Source: an uncultured Oscillospiraceae bacterium
Lineage (GTDB): Bacteria > Bacillota_A > Clostridia > Oscillospirales > Oscillospiraceae
Assembly (NCBI GenBank): GCA_944387755.1
Contig: CALXGC010000076.1
Coordinates: 1 to 7,718, forward strand
DNA length: 7,718 nucleotides
Direction: 5' to 3'
Positions 1 to 6,275 of the stretch are shown here, one piece after another. The notes below the pieces were generated by a model. The model saw nothing but the letters and a program-made list of their open reading frames with translations. It ran no database searches and was not told the origin of the DNA. The position numbers and the translations under genes are program-made. Every line of letters begins with the position of its first letter. The first letter of the stretch is position 1.

Positions 1-1
1 G

Positions 2-184
2 AAGAAGGCCCGCGGCACCTGCCACATCGCCATGGGCAACGGCTTCTACTATGGCCAGCCCGCCCGCTCCACCGTCCACATCGACATGGTCCAGTACAAC
101 CCCACCGTCATCTTCGACGAGGGCACCCCCGAAGAGGTCGTCGTCGTCAAGGACGGCAAGGTCGTCTGCCTGGGCGACAAGTAA
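2..184 (+). CDS. C-terminal fragment of a putative M29-type (leucyl) aminopeptidase
   Basis: The window opens inside this gene. Sixty residues are visible, read in the frame that ends at the TAA at 182-184. The tail carries GTCHIAMGNGF, then STVHIDMV, then a PTVIFDEG strand and a final VKDGKVV turn. The order of a Gly-Thr-x-His-x-Ala segment, an x-His-x-Asp segment and an acidic strand resembles the C-terminal metal-site region of M29 (aminopeptidase T/leucyl aminopeptidase) proteins. Those enzymes are cytosolic metallopeptidases that remove N-terminal residues from peptides. The family call rests on motif resemblance over a short stretch and is tentative. The frame itself is secure: GC-rich codons, no internal stop, and a strong terminator 15 bases after the stop. 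The start and any upstream operon partners lie outside the window. Confidence 0.5.
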   Translation, partial: KKARGTCHIAMGNGFYYGQPARSTVHIDMVQYNPTVIFDEGTPEEVVVVKDGKVVCLGDK

Positions 185-198
185 GCCTCCAAATCTCT

Positions 199-241
199 GC
201 AAAAAAACTGCGCCCCTTTTTATGGGGCGCAGTTTTTTTGC
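199..241. terminator. Bidirectional intrinsic terminator between two converging genes
   Basis: An 18-bp perfect stem pairs 199-216 with 224-241 around a 7-base loop. The core is CTGCGCCCC/GGGGCGCAG, flanked by seven A on the left and seven T on the right. Read rightward it ends the aminopeptidase-like gene (stop at 184). Read leftward the A-run becomes the U-tract that ends the hydrogenase gene, whose stop codon is at 268-270. The symmetry suits a shared terminator for converging genes. Confidence 0.93.
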
Positions 242-267
242 CTCAGAGAACGGAAATGGCGTCAGAT

Positions 268-1785
268 TCAGTCCTGGACCTCCCGCAGGCGCTTGACGGC
301 GGCGGAGTTCTGAACGGTTTTTACCTTCGCGCTGCTGACGTAGCGGCTGACGGCGGCGGTGCTCTTTTTCACCGGCGTGATGGTGCCCGCCCCGGCCACG
401 CAGCCGCCGGGACAGCCCATGCCCTCCAGCAGGTAGCCGTTATACTTGCCGGTTTTGGCCATCATCAGCATTTTGCGGCACTCCCGCAGGCCGTCGGCGT
501 GCTCCACCAGCACCTCCCGGTCGGGGTCGATTTCCGCAATGGCGGCCTTCACTGCGGCGGCCACGCCGCCGGTGACGGCAAAGCCCCGGCCCAGTGCCGT
601 GCCGGTGGAGAATTCCTCCTCAGGATTGACGGGCATCTCCGCCGGCACAATGCCCTTGGCGTCGAAAATGCCCTGCATCTCCTCAAACGTGAGCACAAAA
701 TCCACGTCGCTGCGGATGGTCCGCCGGGAGGCCTCCAGCTTTTTCGCGGTGCAGGGGCCGATAAACACAATGCGCACGTCCGGGTGGTCCTTTTTATACA
801 GCCGTGCGGTGAGCACCATCGGCGTCATAGCCATGGAGATATAGTCCTTAAACTGGGGGAAGAGCTTTTTCGCCATGACGCTCCAGGAGGGGCAGCAGGA
901 GGTGGCCATAAAGGGCTGCTGCTCCGGGACCTTTTTCAAAAAGTCCTCGGCCTCCTCGGCGGTGCACATGTCCGCGCCCACGGCCACCTCGATGACCTTG
1001 TGGAAGCCCACCCGGCGCATGGCCTCCCGCATCTGGGAGGAGGTGACGTTCTCGCCGAACTGGCTGACGAAGGCGGGGGCCACGGCGGCCACCACCTTGT
1101 CTCCCCGCTTAATGGCCTGGATGAGCTGGAAGATCTGGCTCTTGTCGGAGATGGCGCCGAAGGGGCAATTGACCAGGCACATGCCGCAGGAGACGCACTT
1201 GTCGTAGTCGATTTTGGCCCGGCCCAGCTCGTCGGAGCCGATGGCGTCCATGCCGCAGGCCTCGGCGCAGGGGCGCTCAATTTTCAAAATGGCGCCGTAG
1301 GGGCACTCGTCCACGCATTTGCCGCACTTGATGCACTTCTTCTGGTCGATGAAGCTCTTGCCCTGGACGATGGAGATGGCGTCCTTGGGGCAGACCTCTT
1401 TGCAGGGGTGGGCCAGACAGCCCTGGCACATATTGCTGACCTGGACCCGCTTGGTGGGGCAGGCGTTGCAGGCGAAGGAGATGATGTTGATCAGCGGGGG
1501 GTCGTAGTACTTCTCCGCCACCACGCTCTCCTCCAGGTAGGCGTCGGTGGGCGCGTACTCGCTCACGTCCCGCAGGGGGAGGCCGATGGCCAAACGGATG
1601 CGCTCGCTGACCACAGCCCGCTCCACCAGGATGTTCTGGCGGTACTTGGCCGCCTCTCCGGGCAGGATCTTATAGGGGAGCTCCCGGATGGTCTTGGCGT
1701 AATCGCCCCCCTCGAAGGCCATTCGGGCGACCTCGGTGAAGACTTGGCGCCGGATATCGTTGATAAATGTGTGGACGCCGCGCAT
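268..1785 (-). CDS. Group B-like [FeFe] hydrogenase homologue with several 4Fe-4S clusters
   Basis: The protein has 505 residues and probably catalyses or senses H2 exchange with low-potential electron carriers in the cytoplasm; I see no signal peptide or membrane segment. An N-terminal region without cysteine (about 1-100) is followed by CNAC at 106-109. Ferredoxin-like cysteines follow at 120/123/128/132, 151/154/157/161 and 197/200/203/207, plus C173 and C177. The C-terminal half has all three H-cluster signatures: TSCCPSW (295-301), GPCTAKK (343-349) and EGMGCPGGC (454-462). This predicts cluster ligands C298, C345, C458 and C462 and keeps the proton-relay cysteine C297. Cluster order, length and the altered third signature resemble group B rather than the bifurcating group A enzymes. 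No hydrogenase maturase or NADH-binding partner is nearby. AGGAGG at 1793-1798, 7 bases before the ATG, fixes the start. The fold is certain; the subgroup and direction of catalysis are inferred. Confidence 0.93.
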   Translation of the reverse strand: MRGVHTFINDIRRQVFTEVARMAFEGGDYAKTIRELPYKILPGEAAKYRQNILVERAVVSERIRLAIGLPLRDVSEYAPTDAYLEESVVAEKYYDPPLINIISFACNACPTKRVQVSNMCQGCLAHPCKEVCPKDAISIVQGKSFIDQKKCIKCGKCVDECPYGAILKIERPCAEACGMDAIGSDELGRAKIDYDKCVSCGMCLVNCPFGAISDKSQIFQLIQAIKRGDKVVAAVAPAFVSQFGENVTSSQMREAMRRVGFHKVIEVAVGADMCTAEEAEDFLKKVPEQQPFMATSCCPSWSVMAKKLFPQFKDYISMAMTPMVLTARLYKKDHPDVRIVFIGPCTAKKLEASRRTIRSDVDFVLTFEEMQGIFDAKGIVPAEMPVNPEEEFSTGTALGRGFAVTGGVAAAVKAAIAEIDPDREVLVEHADGLRECRKMLMMAKTGKYNGYLLEGMGCPGGCVAGAGTITPVKKSTAAVSRYVSSAKVKTVQNSAAVKRLREVQD

Positions 1786-1836
1786 AGCAGTTCCTCCTCA
1801 TATCTTTTGCAAGAAAACTTTCATTTTTACAGGACT

Positions 1837-1865
1837 ATCTTACCACAGCCGTCCCGCTTTGACAA
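1837..1865 (-). promoter_or_regulatory. Predicted sigma-70-type promoter of the hydrogenase gene
   Basis: On the minus strand, TTGTCA (1865-1860) and TAAGAT (1842-1837) are separated by exactly 17 bases. The -35 matches the consensus at 5 of 6 positions and the -10 at 4 of 6. Transcription would start near 1830, giving a leader of about 45 bases with the Shine-Dalgarno at its end. The hydrogenase would thus be transcribed independently of coaX upstream. Confidence 0.55.
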
Positions 1866-1951
1866 CCGGACTTTTCTCTGAGAGATAGAGATTTCCGCCC
1901 GGTATTTTTCCCATCTATCCAGCAGATTTCCCAAATCTCTCACACATTCAA

Positions 1952-1988
1952 AAGAGAAGGGCCAGTTGTTCCGAAGCTGGCCCTCTCT
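1952..1988 (-). terminator. Probable terminator after coaX
   Basis: Immediately past the coaX stop (1993-1995), the minus strand forms a GC-rich stem. GAGAGGGCCAG pairs with CTGGCCCTTCTC, with one bulged base and a loop of about 11 bases. The 3' arm runs into a short TCTCTTTT tract. The U-tract is weaker than in the other two terminators here, so some read-through toward the hydrogenase gene is possible. Confidence 0.65.
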
Positions 1989-1992
1989 GCGT

Positions 1993-2760
1993 TTATTTTT
2001 TGTTCTTTTTATAGATGGCGTTCAGACCCTTAAGCAGCAGGTCCTTCTCCACCTTCATTTCCCGCCGGCACAGGGGGGCCACAAACTGGGCCATTCCCCC
2101 GGTGGCCACCACGGTGGCGGTCTTGCCCAACTCCTCCTCCATGCGGTCAATCATGCCGTCCAGCATGGCGGCGGCTCCGTACATGATGCCGCTGCGCATA
2201 CACTCCACGGTGTTTTTGCCGATGAGGCGCTTGGGGCGGTCCAGCTGAATGCCGGGAAGCTGAGCGGTGCGGGAGGTCAGAGCCTCCGCGGACACCCGCA
2301 CGCCGGGGATGATGGCGCCTCCCAGATAGGTGTTGCCCCGGTCCACCACCTCGATGGTGGTGGCGGTGCCCAGGTCCACCAGCAGCAGGGGAGGGGCGTA
2401 CTCCAGCAGGGCGGCCACGGCGATGACGATGCGGTCGCTGCCCACGGAGGCGGGGTCGTCCATCTGGATATTCAGCCCGGTTTTGACGCCCGGACCCACC
2501 ACCATGGGATTGAGGCCGGTGAGCTTGATAATTCCCGTGCGCACAGAGTTGAATACAGGGGGAACCACGGAGGAGATGATGCAGTCGTCCACCGCATCCA
2601 CCGGCACGCCGAACAGGTTGAGCATATTTTTGATCTCCACGCCGTACTGGTCGGAGGTCTTGATGTGGTCGGTGGCGATGCGGGCCTCAAAGACGATTTT
2701 GTCGTTCTCCAGTCCGCCGATGACAATATTGCTGTTGCCGATGTCAATGGCAAGGAGCAT
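1993..2760 (-). CDS. coaX: Type III pantothenate kinase
   Basis: This 255-residue enzyme phosphorylates pantothenate with ATP to 4'-phosphopantothenate, the first committed step of coenzyme A synthesis. Members of the ASKHA-fold type III family are not closed down by CoA feedback and usually need a monovalent cation. Visible marks are the N-terminal phosphate loop DIGNSN (6-11), VGSDR (106-110) carrying the predicted catalytic Asp109, DLGTATT (129-135), GGAIIPG (147-153) and the late TGG turn (220-222). The length is typical. The ATG at 2760 follows a GAGGTGA ribosome site (complement of 2767-2773). The gene lies 23 bases after the ECF S-component gene on the same strand, so the two very probably share a transcript. 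It also faces coaBC, which uses its product, across a divergent promoter region. Confidence 0.97.
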   Translation of the reverse strand: MLLAIDIGNSNIVIGGLENDKIVFEARIATDHIKTSDQYGVEIKNMLNLFGVPVDAVDDCIISSVVPPVFNSVRTGIIKLTGLNPMVVGPGVKTGLNIQMDDPASVGSDRIVIAVAALLEYAPPLLLVDLGTATTIEVVDRGNTYLGGAIIPGVRVSAEALTSRTAQLPGIQLDRPKRLIGKNTVECMRSGIMYGAAAMLDGMIDRMEEELGKTATVVATGGMAQFVAPLCRREMKVEKDLLLKGLNAIYKKNKK

Positions 2761-2783
2761 GAGCGTTCACCTCAAAGTTTGGT

Positions 2784-3419
2784 TTATGCGGGGATGGTCC
2801 GCACCCGGTTTACCCGCAGCAGGGCCTTGCCGATGGCCGTCACCAGGACCATAGCCAGCAGAGCCTCCGGAATGCCGTTGAGGGTGATGGTACCCAAAAT
2901 CAGGCCGGACACCGCCTCCATAGCGACGTTGCGGGCCTGGGCGTACTGCTGGGTGAAGAGGACGAAAATGCTCCCCATGACCATCAGCGTATGGAAGAGC
3001 GTGCAGGCAAAGCCGGCGATGGGCAGCGCGGCCCAGTCGTTGACCCGGAGCTTCTTCAAAACAATCCACAGCCAGCCGGCCGCCACGCCCAGCAGAATGC
3101 GGCAGCCCACCGCCACCCAGAGGGCCTTCACCGCGCCCTCCAGGCCGGTGGTGCTCATAAAGGGGGAGAAGGCGAAGGCCGTCAGGCCGGGGGTGAAGGT
3201 GTTCACCGCCACAGAGCAGAGCCCAAACACGCCGCCTAAGATTGCCCCGGCCATGGGCCCCAGCAGAATCGCCCCCAGAATGACGGGGATGTGGGTTGTG
3301 GTGGCCTTGGTGATGGGGAGGGGGATGAAGCCCAGGGGCGTATTGGCCATGACGATGATAATGGCGGCCAGAAGGGCCACGCCCACCAGCCAGCGGGTGT
3401 CTTTCTTCCGAGTTTTCAT
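2784..3419 (-). CDS. ECF transporter S component, probably pantothenate-specific (PanT-like)
   Basis: This 211-residue, strongly hydrophobic membrane protein has about six transmembrane stretches (near 11-28, 44-61, 62-75, 96-120, 131-156 and 172-200). A basic MKTRKK start fits a cytoplasmic N-terminus. The segment TTTHIPVILGAILLGPMAG (41-59), followed by a Gly-rich turn and an FTPG/FSPF loop, is typical of substrate-binding S components of energy-coupling-factor vitamin importers. S components need the shared EcfA/EcfA'/EcfT module, which is not in this window. The substrate is inferred only from context: the gene precedes coaX by 23 bases and diverges from coaBC, pointing to pantothenate; a related precursor is possible. 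The start is the ATG at 3419, with AGGAGG 8 bases upstream. A longer frame from a GTG at 3497 would add 26 residues with no hydrophobic or conserved character, and is rejected. Confidence 0.88.
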   Translation of the reverse strand: MKTRKKDTRWLVGVALLAAIIIVMANTPLGFIPLPITKATTTHIPVILGAILLGPMAGAILGGVFGLCSVAVNTFTPGLTAFAFSPFMSTTGLEGAVKALWVAVGCRILLGVAAGWLWIVLKKLRVNDWAALPIAGFACTLFHTLMVMGSIFVLFTQQYAQARNVAMEAVSGLILGTITLNGIPEALLAMVLVTAIGKALLRVNRVRTIPA

Positions 3420-3433
3420 AAAAAATACCTCCT

Positions 3434-3461
3434 GCTGCCGCTCCTTCTGAAAGGATGCAGC
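3434..3461 (-). other. Leader stem-loop abutting the ribosome site of the ECF S-component gene
   Basis: In the minus-strand leader, GCTGC (3461-3457) can pair with GCAGC (3438-3434). Inside it, TCCTT (3455-3451) pairs with AAGGA (3446-3442) around a 4-base loop. The outer stem ends on the base next to the AGGAGG ribosome site (3433-3428). It could influence initiation, but it matches no riboswitch I recognise. Confidence 0.35.
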
Positions 3462-3508
3462 GCAATATTTAAGAGGGCGGGGCAGCTCCCTGCCCACTTA
3501 TCCGGCTC

Positions 3509-3537
3509 ATTATAGCGGACTTTTCACCGGATTGCAA
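3509..3537 (-). promoter_or_regulatory. Predicted promoter of the ECF S component-coaX operon
   Basis: On the minus strand, TTGCAA (3537-3532) is followed after 17 bases by a perfect TATAAT (3514-3509). The predicted start near 3502 gives a leader of roughly 80 bases before the ATG at 3419. The leader also contains a 6-bp hairpin, GGGCAG/CTGCCC, at 3480-3495. No separate promoter is needed for coaX. Confidence 0.65.
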
Positions 3538-3549
3538 GGCTAAGATTTT

Positions 3550-3563
3550 CCAAAGCGGTTTGG
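3550..3563. promoter_or_regulatory. Small inverted repeat between divergent promoters; possible operator
   Basis: CCAAA and TTTGG are separated by GCGG. The repeat lies between the -35 boxes of the two divergent CoA-pathway promoters (3532-3537 and 3579-3584). A dimeric regulator bound here could act on both. The 5-bp arms are short enough to arise by chance. Confidence 0.25.
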
Positions 3564-3578
3564 GCGCGGACGAATTCC

Positions 3579-3607
3579 TTTACAAACAGCGGGTTTTATG
3601 TCATAAT
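3579..3607 (+). promoter_or_regulatory. Predicted coaBC promoter
   Basis: TTTACA (3579-3584) and CATAAT (3602-3607) are 17 bases apart, each matching the sigma-70-type consensus at 5 of 6 positions. Transcription would begin near 3614, about 42 bases before the coaBC ATG. A start codon at 3560 in the same frame would lie upstream of this transcript, which supports the shorter protein. Confidence 0.65.
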
Positions 3608-3655
3608 CCCAATTGCCGAGTATTTAACTCCCGAAAGAAAGAGGGTTTTATTGTT

Positions 3656-4888
3656 ATGCTGAACGGGAAGACCGTGCTGCTGGGCGTCACCGGCGGCATT
3701 GCGGCCTATAAAGCGGCCTATCTGGCCTCCGCCCTGGTGAAACAGCGCTGCAATGTGGAGGTCATTCTCACAGAGCACGCCACCAAATTTATCGCCCCTC
3801 TCACCTTTGAGCAGCTCACTGGAAACCGGTGTATGGTGGACACCTTTGACCGGAATTTCTCCCACCAGGTGGAGCATATCGCCCTGGCCCGCCGCACGGA
3901 TTTGGTGATGGTCGCCCCGGCGACGGCCAACGTGTGCGCAAAGCTGGCCCACGGCCTGGCGGACGATATGCTCACCACCACGGTGCTGGCCTGCGCCTGC
4001 CCGAAGCTCATCGCCCCGGCCATGAACACCGGCATGTATGAAAATCCTGTCACCCAGGACAATCTGGAGACGCTGCGGAGATACGGCTGGGAGGTGATTG
4101 CCCCCGCCTCCGGCCGCCTGGCCTGCGGGGACGTGGGGGCCGGAAAACTCCCGGAGCCCGACGCGCTGCTCCAGCACATTCTGCGGGCGCTGGCGCTTCC
4201 CCACGACATGAAGGGGCTGCGGGTACTGGTGACGGCCGGCCCCACCCAGGAGGCCCTGGACCCGGTGCGGTACCTCACCAACCACTCCTCCGGAAAGATG
4301 GGCTTCGCCCTGGCCCGGATGGCCATGCTCCGGGGGGCGGACGTGACCCTGGTGTCCGGCCCCACCGCCCTGGAGCCGCCCCCCTTTGTGGAGGTGGTCC
4401 CCGTGGTCTCCGCCCAGGATATGTTCCAGGCGGTGACGGCCCGTCAGGAGCAGTCCGATCTCATCTTCAAGGCCGCCGCCGTGGCCGACTACACCCCCGC
4501 CGGCTACAGCGACGACAAGGTGAAAAAGCAGGACGGGGACCTGTCCATCCCCCTGAAGCGCACCCAGGATATTTTGCAGTATCTGGGGGCTCACAGACGG
4601 CCTGGACAGGTGATCTGCGGCTTCTCTATGGAGACCCGGGACATGCTGAAAAACAGCGCCGCCAAGCTGGAGAAAAAGCGGGTGGATATGATCTGCGCCA
4701 ACAATTTGAAGGTGGCCGGGGCGGGCTTCGGCGTGGACACCAACGTGATTACCCTGATTACCGGGGCCGGGGCGGAGGAACTGCCCCTTCTGTCCAAGGA
4801 GGAGGCGGCCGGCCGGATTATTGACCGCGCCCTCCAGCTGCGGCAGAGACGGCTGGAGGACGGAGAGGAGCGGCTGCGCCGTGGATGA
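3656..4888 (+). CDS. coaBC: Bifunctional phosphopantothenoylcysteine decarboxylase / phosphopantothenate-cysteine ligase
   Basis: The 410-residue CoaBC (Dfp) performs CoA steps two and three: CoaB couples 4'-phosphopantothenate to cysteine and CoaC decarboxylates the product to phosphopantetheine. The flavin-dependent CoaC half (about 1-180) shows GVTGGIAAYKA (10-20), the catalytic His in VEHI (His74), APATAN (87-92), the substrate clamp PAMNTGMY (121-128) and Cys157 in LACGDVGAGK. The CoaB half (about 187-395) shows VTAGPTQE (192-199), DPVRYLTNHSSGKMG (202-216), KAAAVADYTP (272-281), the KVKK lysine motif (288-291) and ANN (348-350). All expected catalytic residues are present. The ATG at 3656 was chosen because the protein then begins directly with the flavin fold, an AGAGGG site lies 10 bases upstream, and the predicted promoter is inside the longer frame. 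It overlaps the next gene by 8 bases. Confidence 0.97.
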   Translation: MLNGKTVLLGVTGGIAAYKAAYLASALVKQRCNVEVILTEHATKFIAPLTFEQLTGNRCMVDTFDRNFSHQVEHIALARRTDLVMVAPATANVCAKLAHGLADDMLTTTVLACACPKLIAPAMNTGMYENPVTQDNLETLRRYGWEVIAPASGRLACGDVGAGKLPEPDALLQHILRALALPHDMKGLRVLVTAGPTQEALDPVRYLTNHSSGKMGFALARMAMLRGADVTLVSGPTALEPPPFVEVVPVVSAQDMFQAVTARQEQSDLIFKAAAVADYTPAGYSDDKVKKQDGDLSIPLKRTQDILQYLGAHRRPGQVICGFSMETRDMLKNSAAKLEKKRVDMICANNLKVAGAGFGVDTNVITLITGAGAEELPLLSKEEAAGRIIDRALQLRQRRLEDGEERLRRG

Positions 4889-6236
4889 ATTGAAGCTGGT
4901 GTCCCGGCAGGAGCCTGGGCTCATTTCCATCGAAAATTTTCAGGAGATTAAGGCGGTGCTGGGACAGGTGCTGTCCCGGTATGAGAACGTGGCATACACC
5001 GGCTCCATGCTGGCGGAGGCCAAGGCGGACAAGAAGGAGCTCACCCGCCTGCGCCGGGAGCTGGACGAGCGCCGGAAGGAGGTAAAGCGGGCCTATCTGG
5101 AGCCCTATAACCACTTCGAGAGCCAGGTGAAGGAGCTTCTGGCCATGATTGATACCCCCCTGGAGGAGATTAAGGCCGTTATCTCCGAGGCGGACAGGGA
5201 GGAGCAGGAGCAGAAGCGGCAGGAGATTGAGGCCTATTTCTGGGCCCGGAGCGTCCCCCTCGGCGGGATGGCCGGACAGGTTTTCAGCAGCCCGGCCTTT
5301 TTTGAGAGCAAATGGCTCAACAAGACCACCTCCGCGAAGACCTGGCAGAGGGCGGTGGACGCCAAAATCACCGCCGCCGCACGGGATTTGCAGAGCATTC
5401 AGAACACCGGCGGCGCCCACGCCGGGGCGCTGACGGCCAAATACCTGGAGCGCCTGGATACGGACGGCCTGGATGAATACCAGCAGCGGCTGGCGGCGGT
5501 GGACCAGGCGGCGGAGGAGCCCGCCGCGCCTCCGGCTTCAGAGGACAACCGGGTGGGCTATAAGATTGTGAAGCTCACCGGCACGCCGGACCAAATGGCC
5601 CAGGCCCTGGAGCAGCTTCAGCTGGCGGGGCTGGAGTGGGAGGAGCTGGAGGACGGAATGCCCCAGCCCATGCCGGAGCTCACCCGGCCGGACTTCCAGA
5701 GCTATGTGGCCTTTGACCTGGAGACCACCGGGACCTTCGGCGCGGCCAGCGGAGACCGGCCGGCGGAGATTACGGAGATCGGCGCGGTCAAAGTGGTGGA
5801 CGGGAAAATTACGGAGCGCTTCTCCCAGCTGGTCAATCCCGGCCGGAAAATTGTCCCCCGGATTGCCCGCATCACCCACATCACCGACGAGATGGTGGCC
5901 GGGGCGCCGGATGTGGAGACGGCGCTGCGCCGGTTCCTGGATTTCGCCGGCGGCAGTATTCTGGTGGGCCACAACATCAAGGGCTCCGACCTGCACTACC
6001 TGCAGCGGGCGGCCCGGCGGGCGGGGCTCCGGCTGGAGAATCCGTTTTTCGACACCTATGTCTATGCCCGTACCTGGAAGGAGCGGATGGGCTGGAGCAA
6101 GCTCAGCCTGGAGACGCTGGCGGAGTGGTTTTTTGTGCCGCTGCCCCAGGCCCACCGCGCCCTGGGCGACGCGGAGGCCAACGCCGGCGTCTATGCCGCT
6201 CTGCGGGAGCTGTTTCTGGACGCGTCTAAGCAATAA
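4881..6236 (+). CDS. DUF1351-DEDDh 3'-5' exonuclease fusion protein
   Basis: This 451-residue protein is probably a cytoplasmic nuclease. Residues 1-260 resemble phage DUF1351 proteins: an early ENFQEIKAVL, a long charged helical, coiled-coil-like stretch (about 45-120) with LDERRKEVKRAYLEPYNHFE, and a closing KIVKLTGTPDQMAQAL module (228-243). A Glu/Ala/Pro-rich break (about 210-222) lies before that module. Residues 273-447 form a DEDDh exonuclease of the DnaQ (PolC epsilon-like) type: FDLETTG (278-284; Asp279, Glu281), GHNIKGSD (363-370; Asp370) and HRALGD (425-430; His425, Asp430). The start is GTG at 4881, preceded by GGAGAGGAG (4862-4870) and overlapping the coaBC stop, so translation is probably coupled. 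An ATG at 4885 is out of frame. The exonuclease is certain, the DUF1351 call likely, the substrate and purpose unknown. Upstream in-frame codons (from 4821) lie inside coaBC and look non-native. Confidence 0.88.
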   Translation: MDELKLVSRQEPGLISIENFQEIKAVLGQVLSRYENVAYTGSMLAEAKADKKELTRLRRELDERRKEVKRAYLEPYNHFESQVKELLAMIDTPLEEIKAVISEADREEQEQKRQEIEAYFWARSVPLGGMAGQVFSSPAFFESKWLNKTTSAKTWQRAVDAKITAAARDLQSIQNTGGAHAGALTAKYLERLDTDGLDEYQQRLAAVDQAAEEPAAPPASEDNRVGYKIVKLTGTPDQMAQALEQLQLAGLEWEELEDGMPQPMPELTRPDFQSYVAFDLETTGTFGAASGDRPAEITEIGAVKVVDGKITERFSQLVNPGRKIVPRIARITHITDEMVAGAPDVETALRRFLDFAGGSILVGHNIKGSDLHYLQRAARRAGLRLENPFFDTYVYARTWKERMGWSKLSLETLAEWFFVPLPQAHRALGDAEANAGVYAALRELFLDASKQ

Positions 6237-6271
6237 AAAAACCGCCGCAGGACTTCCTGCGGCGGTTTTTT
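6236..6271. terminator. Bidirectional intrinsic terminator between the exonuclease gene and rpsU
   Basis: A 16-bp perfect stem pairs 6236-6251 with 6256-6271 around an ACTT loop. The GC core CCGCCGCAGG/CCTGCGGCGG is flanked by A and T runs. It overlaps the TAA of the exonuclease gene (6234-6236) and ends 4 bases before the rpsU stop (6276-6278), so it can end transcription from both sides. Confidence 0.94.
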
Positions 6272-6275
6272 AGGC

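Noticed and set aside
238..1881. 547-codon open frame on the plus strand opposite the hydrogenase gene
   Set aside because: It is rich in Gly, His, Ala and Leu with no recognisable motif, and mirrors the codon pattern of the clearly real minus-strand gene. Long antisense frames are expected in GC-rich codons.
1866..1950. Repeated GAGATTT/AAATCTC and GATAG/CTATC elements between the hydrogenase promoter and the coaX terminator
   Set aside because: The arms are short and far apart in an AT-richer spacer, with no consistent symmetry or phasing, so they do not support a specific operator.
1966..3450. 494-codon plus-strand open frame opposite coaX and the ECF S component
   Set aside because: It spans two genuine genes and their junction on the other strand, has low-complexity His/Gly/Ala composition, and lacks a ribosome site suited to it.
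3420..3497. N-terminal extension of the ECF S component from a GTG at 3497
   Set aside because: The ATG at 3419 has an AGGAGG site at ideal spacing. The extension has no transmembrane or family character and would have to be translated across the ribosome site.
3560..3655. 32-codon N-terminal extension of coaBC
   Set aside because: It would start upstream of the predicted promoter's transcription start and precede the conserved flavin-binding N-terminus, where family members normally begin.
3596..4930. 444-codon minus-strand open frame opposite coaBC
   Set aside because: It is a shadow of coaBC, whose catalytic motifs are all intact. The antisense product is Gly/His-rich with no family resemblance.
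5538..6233. Minus-strand and alternate-frame open frames over the exonuclease domain, including a 189-codon frame at 5704-6273
   Set aside because: They are out of frame with the conserved DEDDh motifs, and their Trp/Arg/Pro-rich or Gly/Leu-rich products look like frame artefacts.
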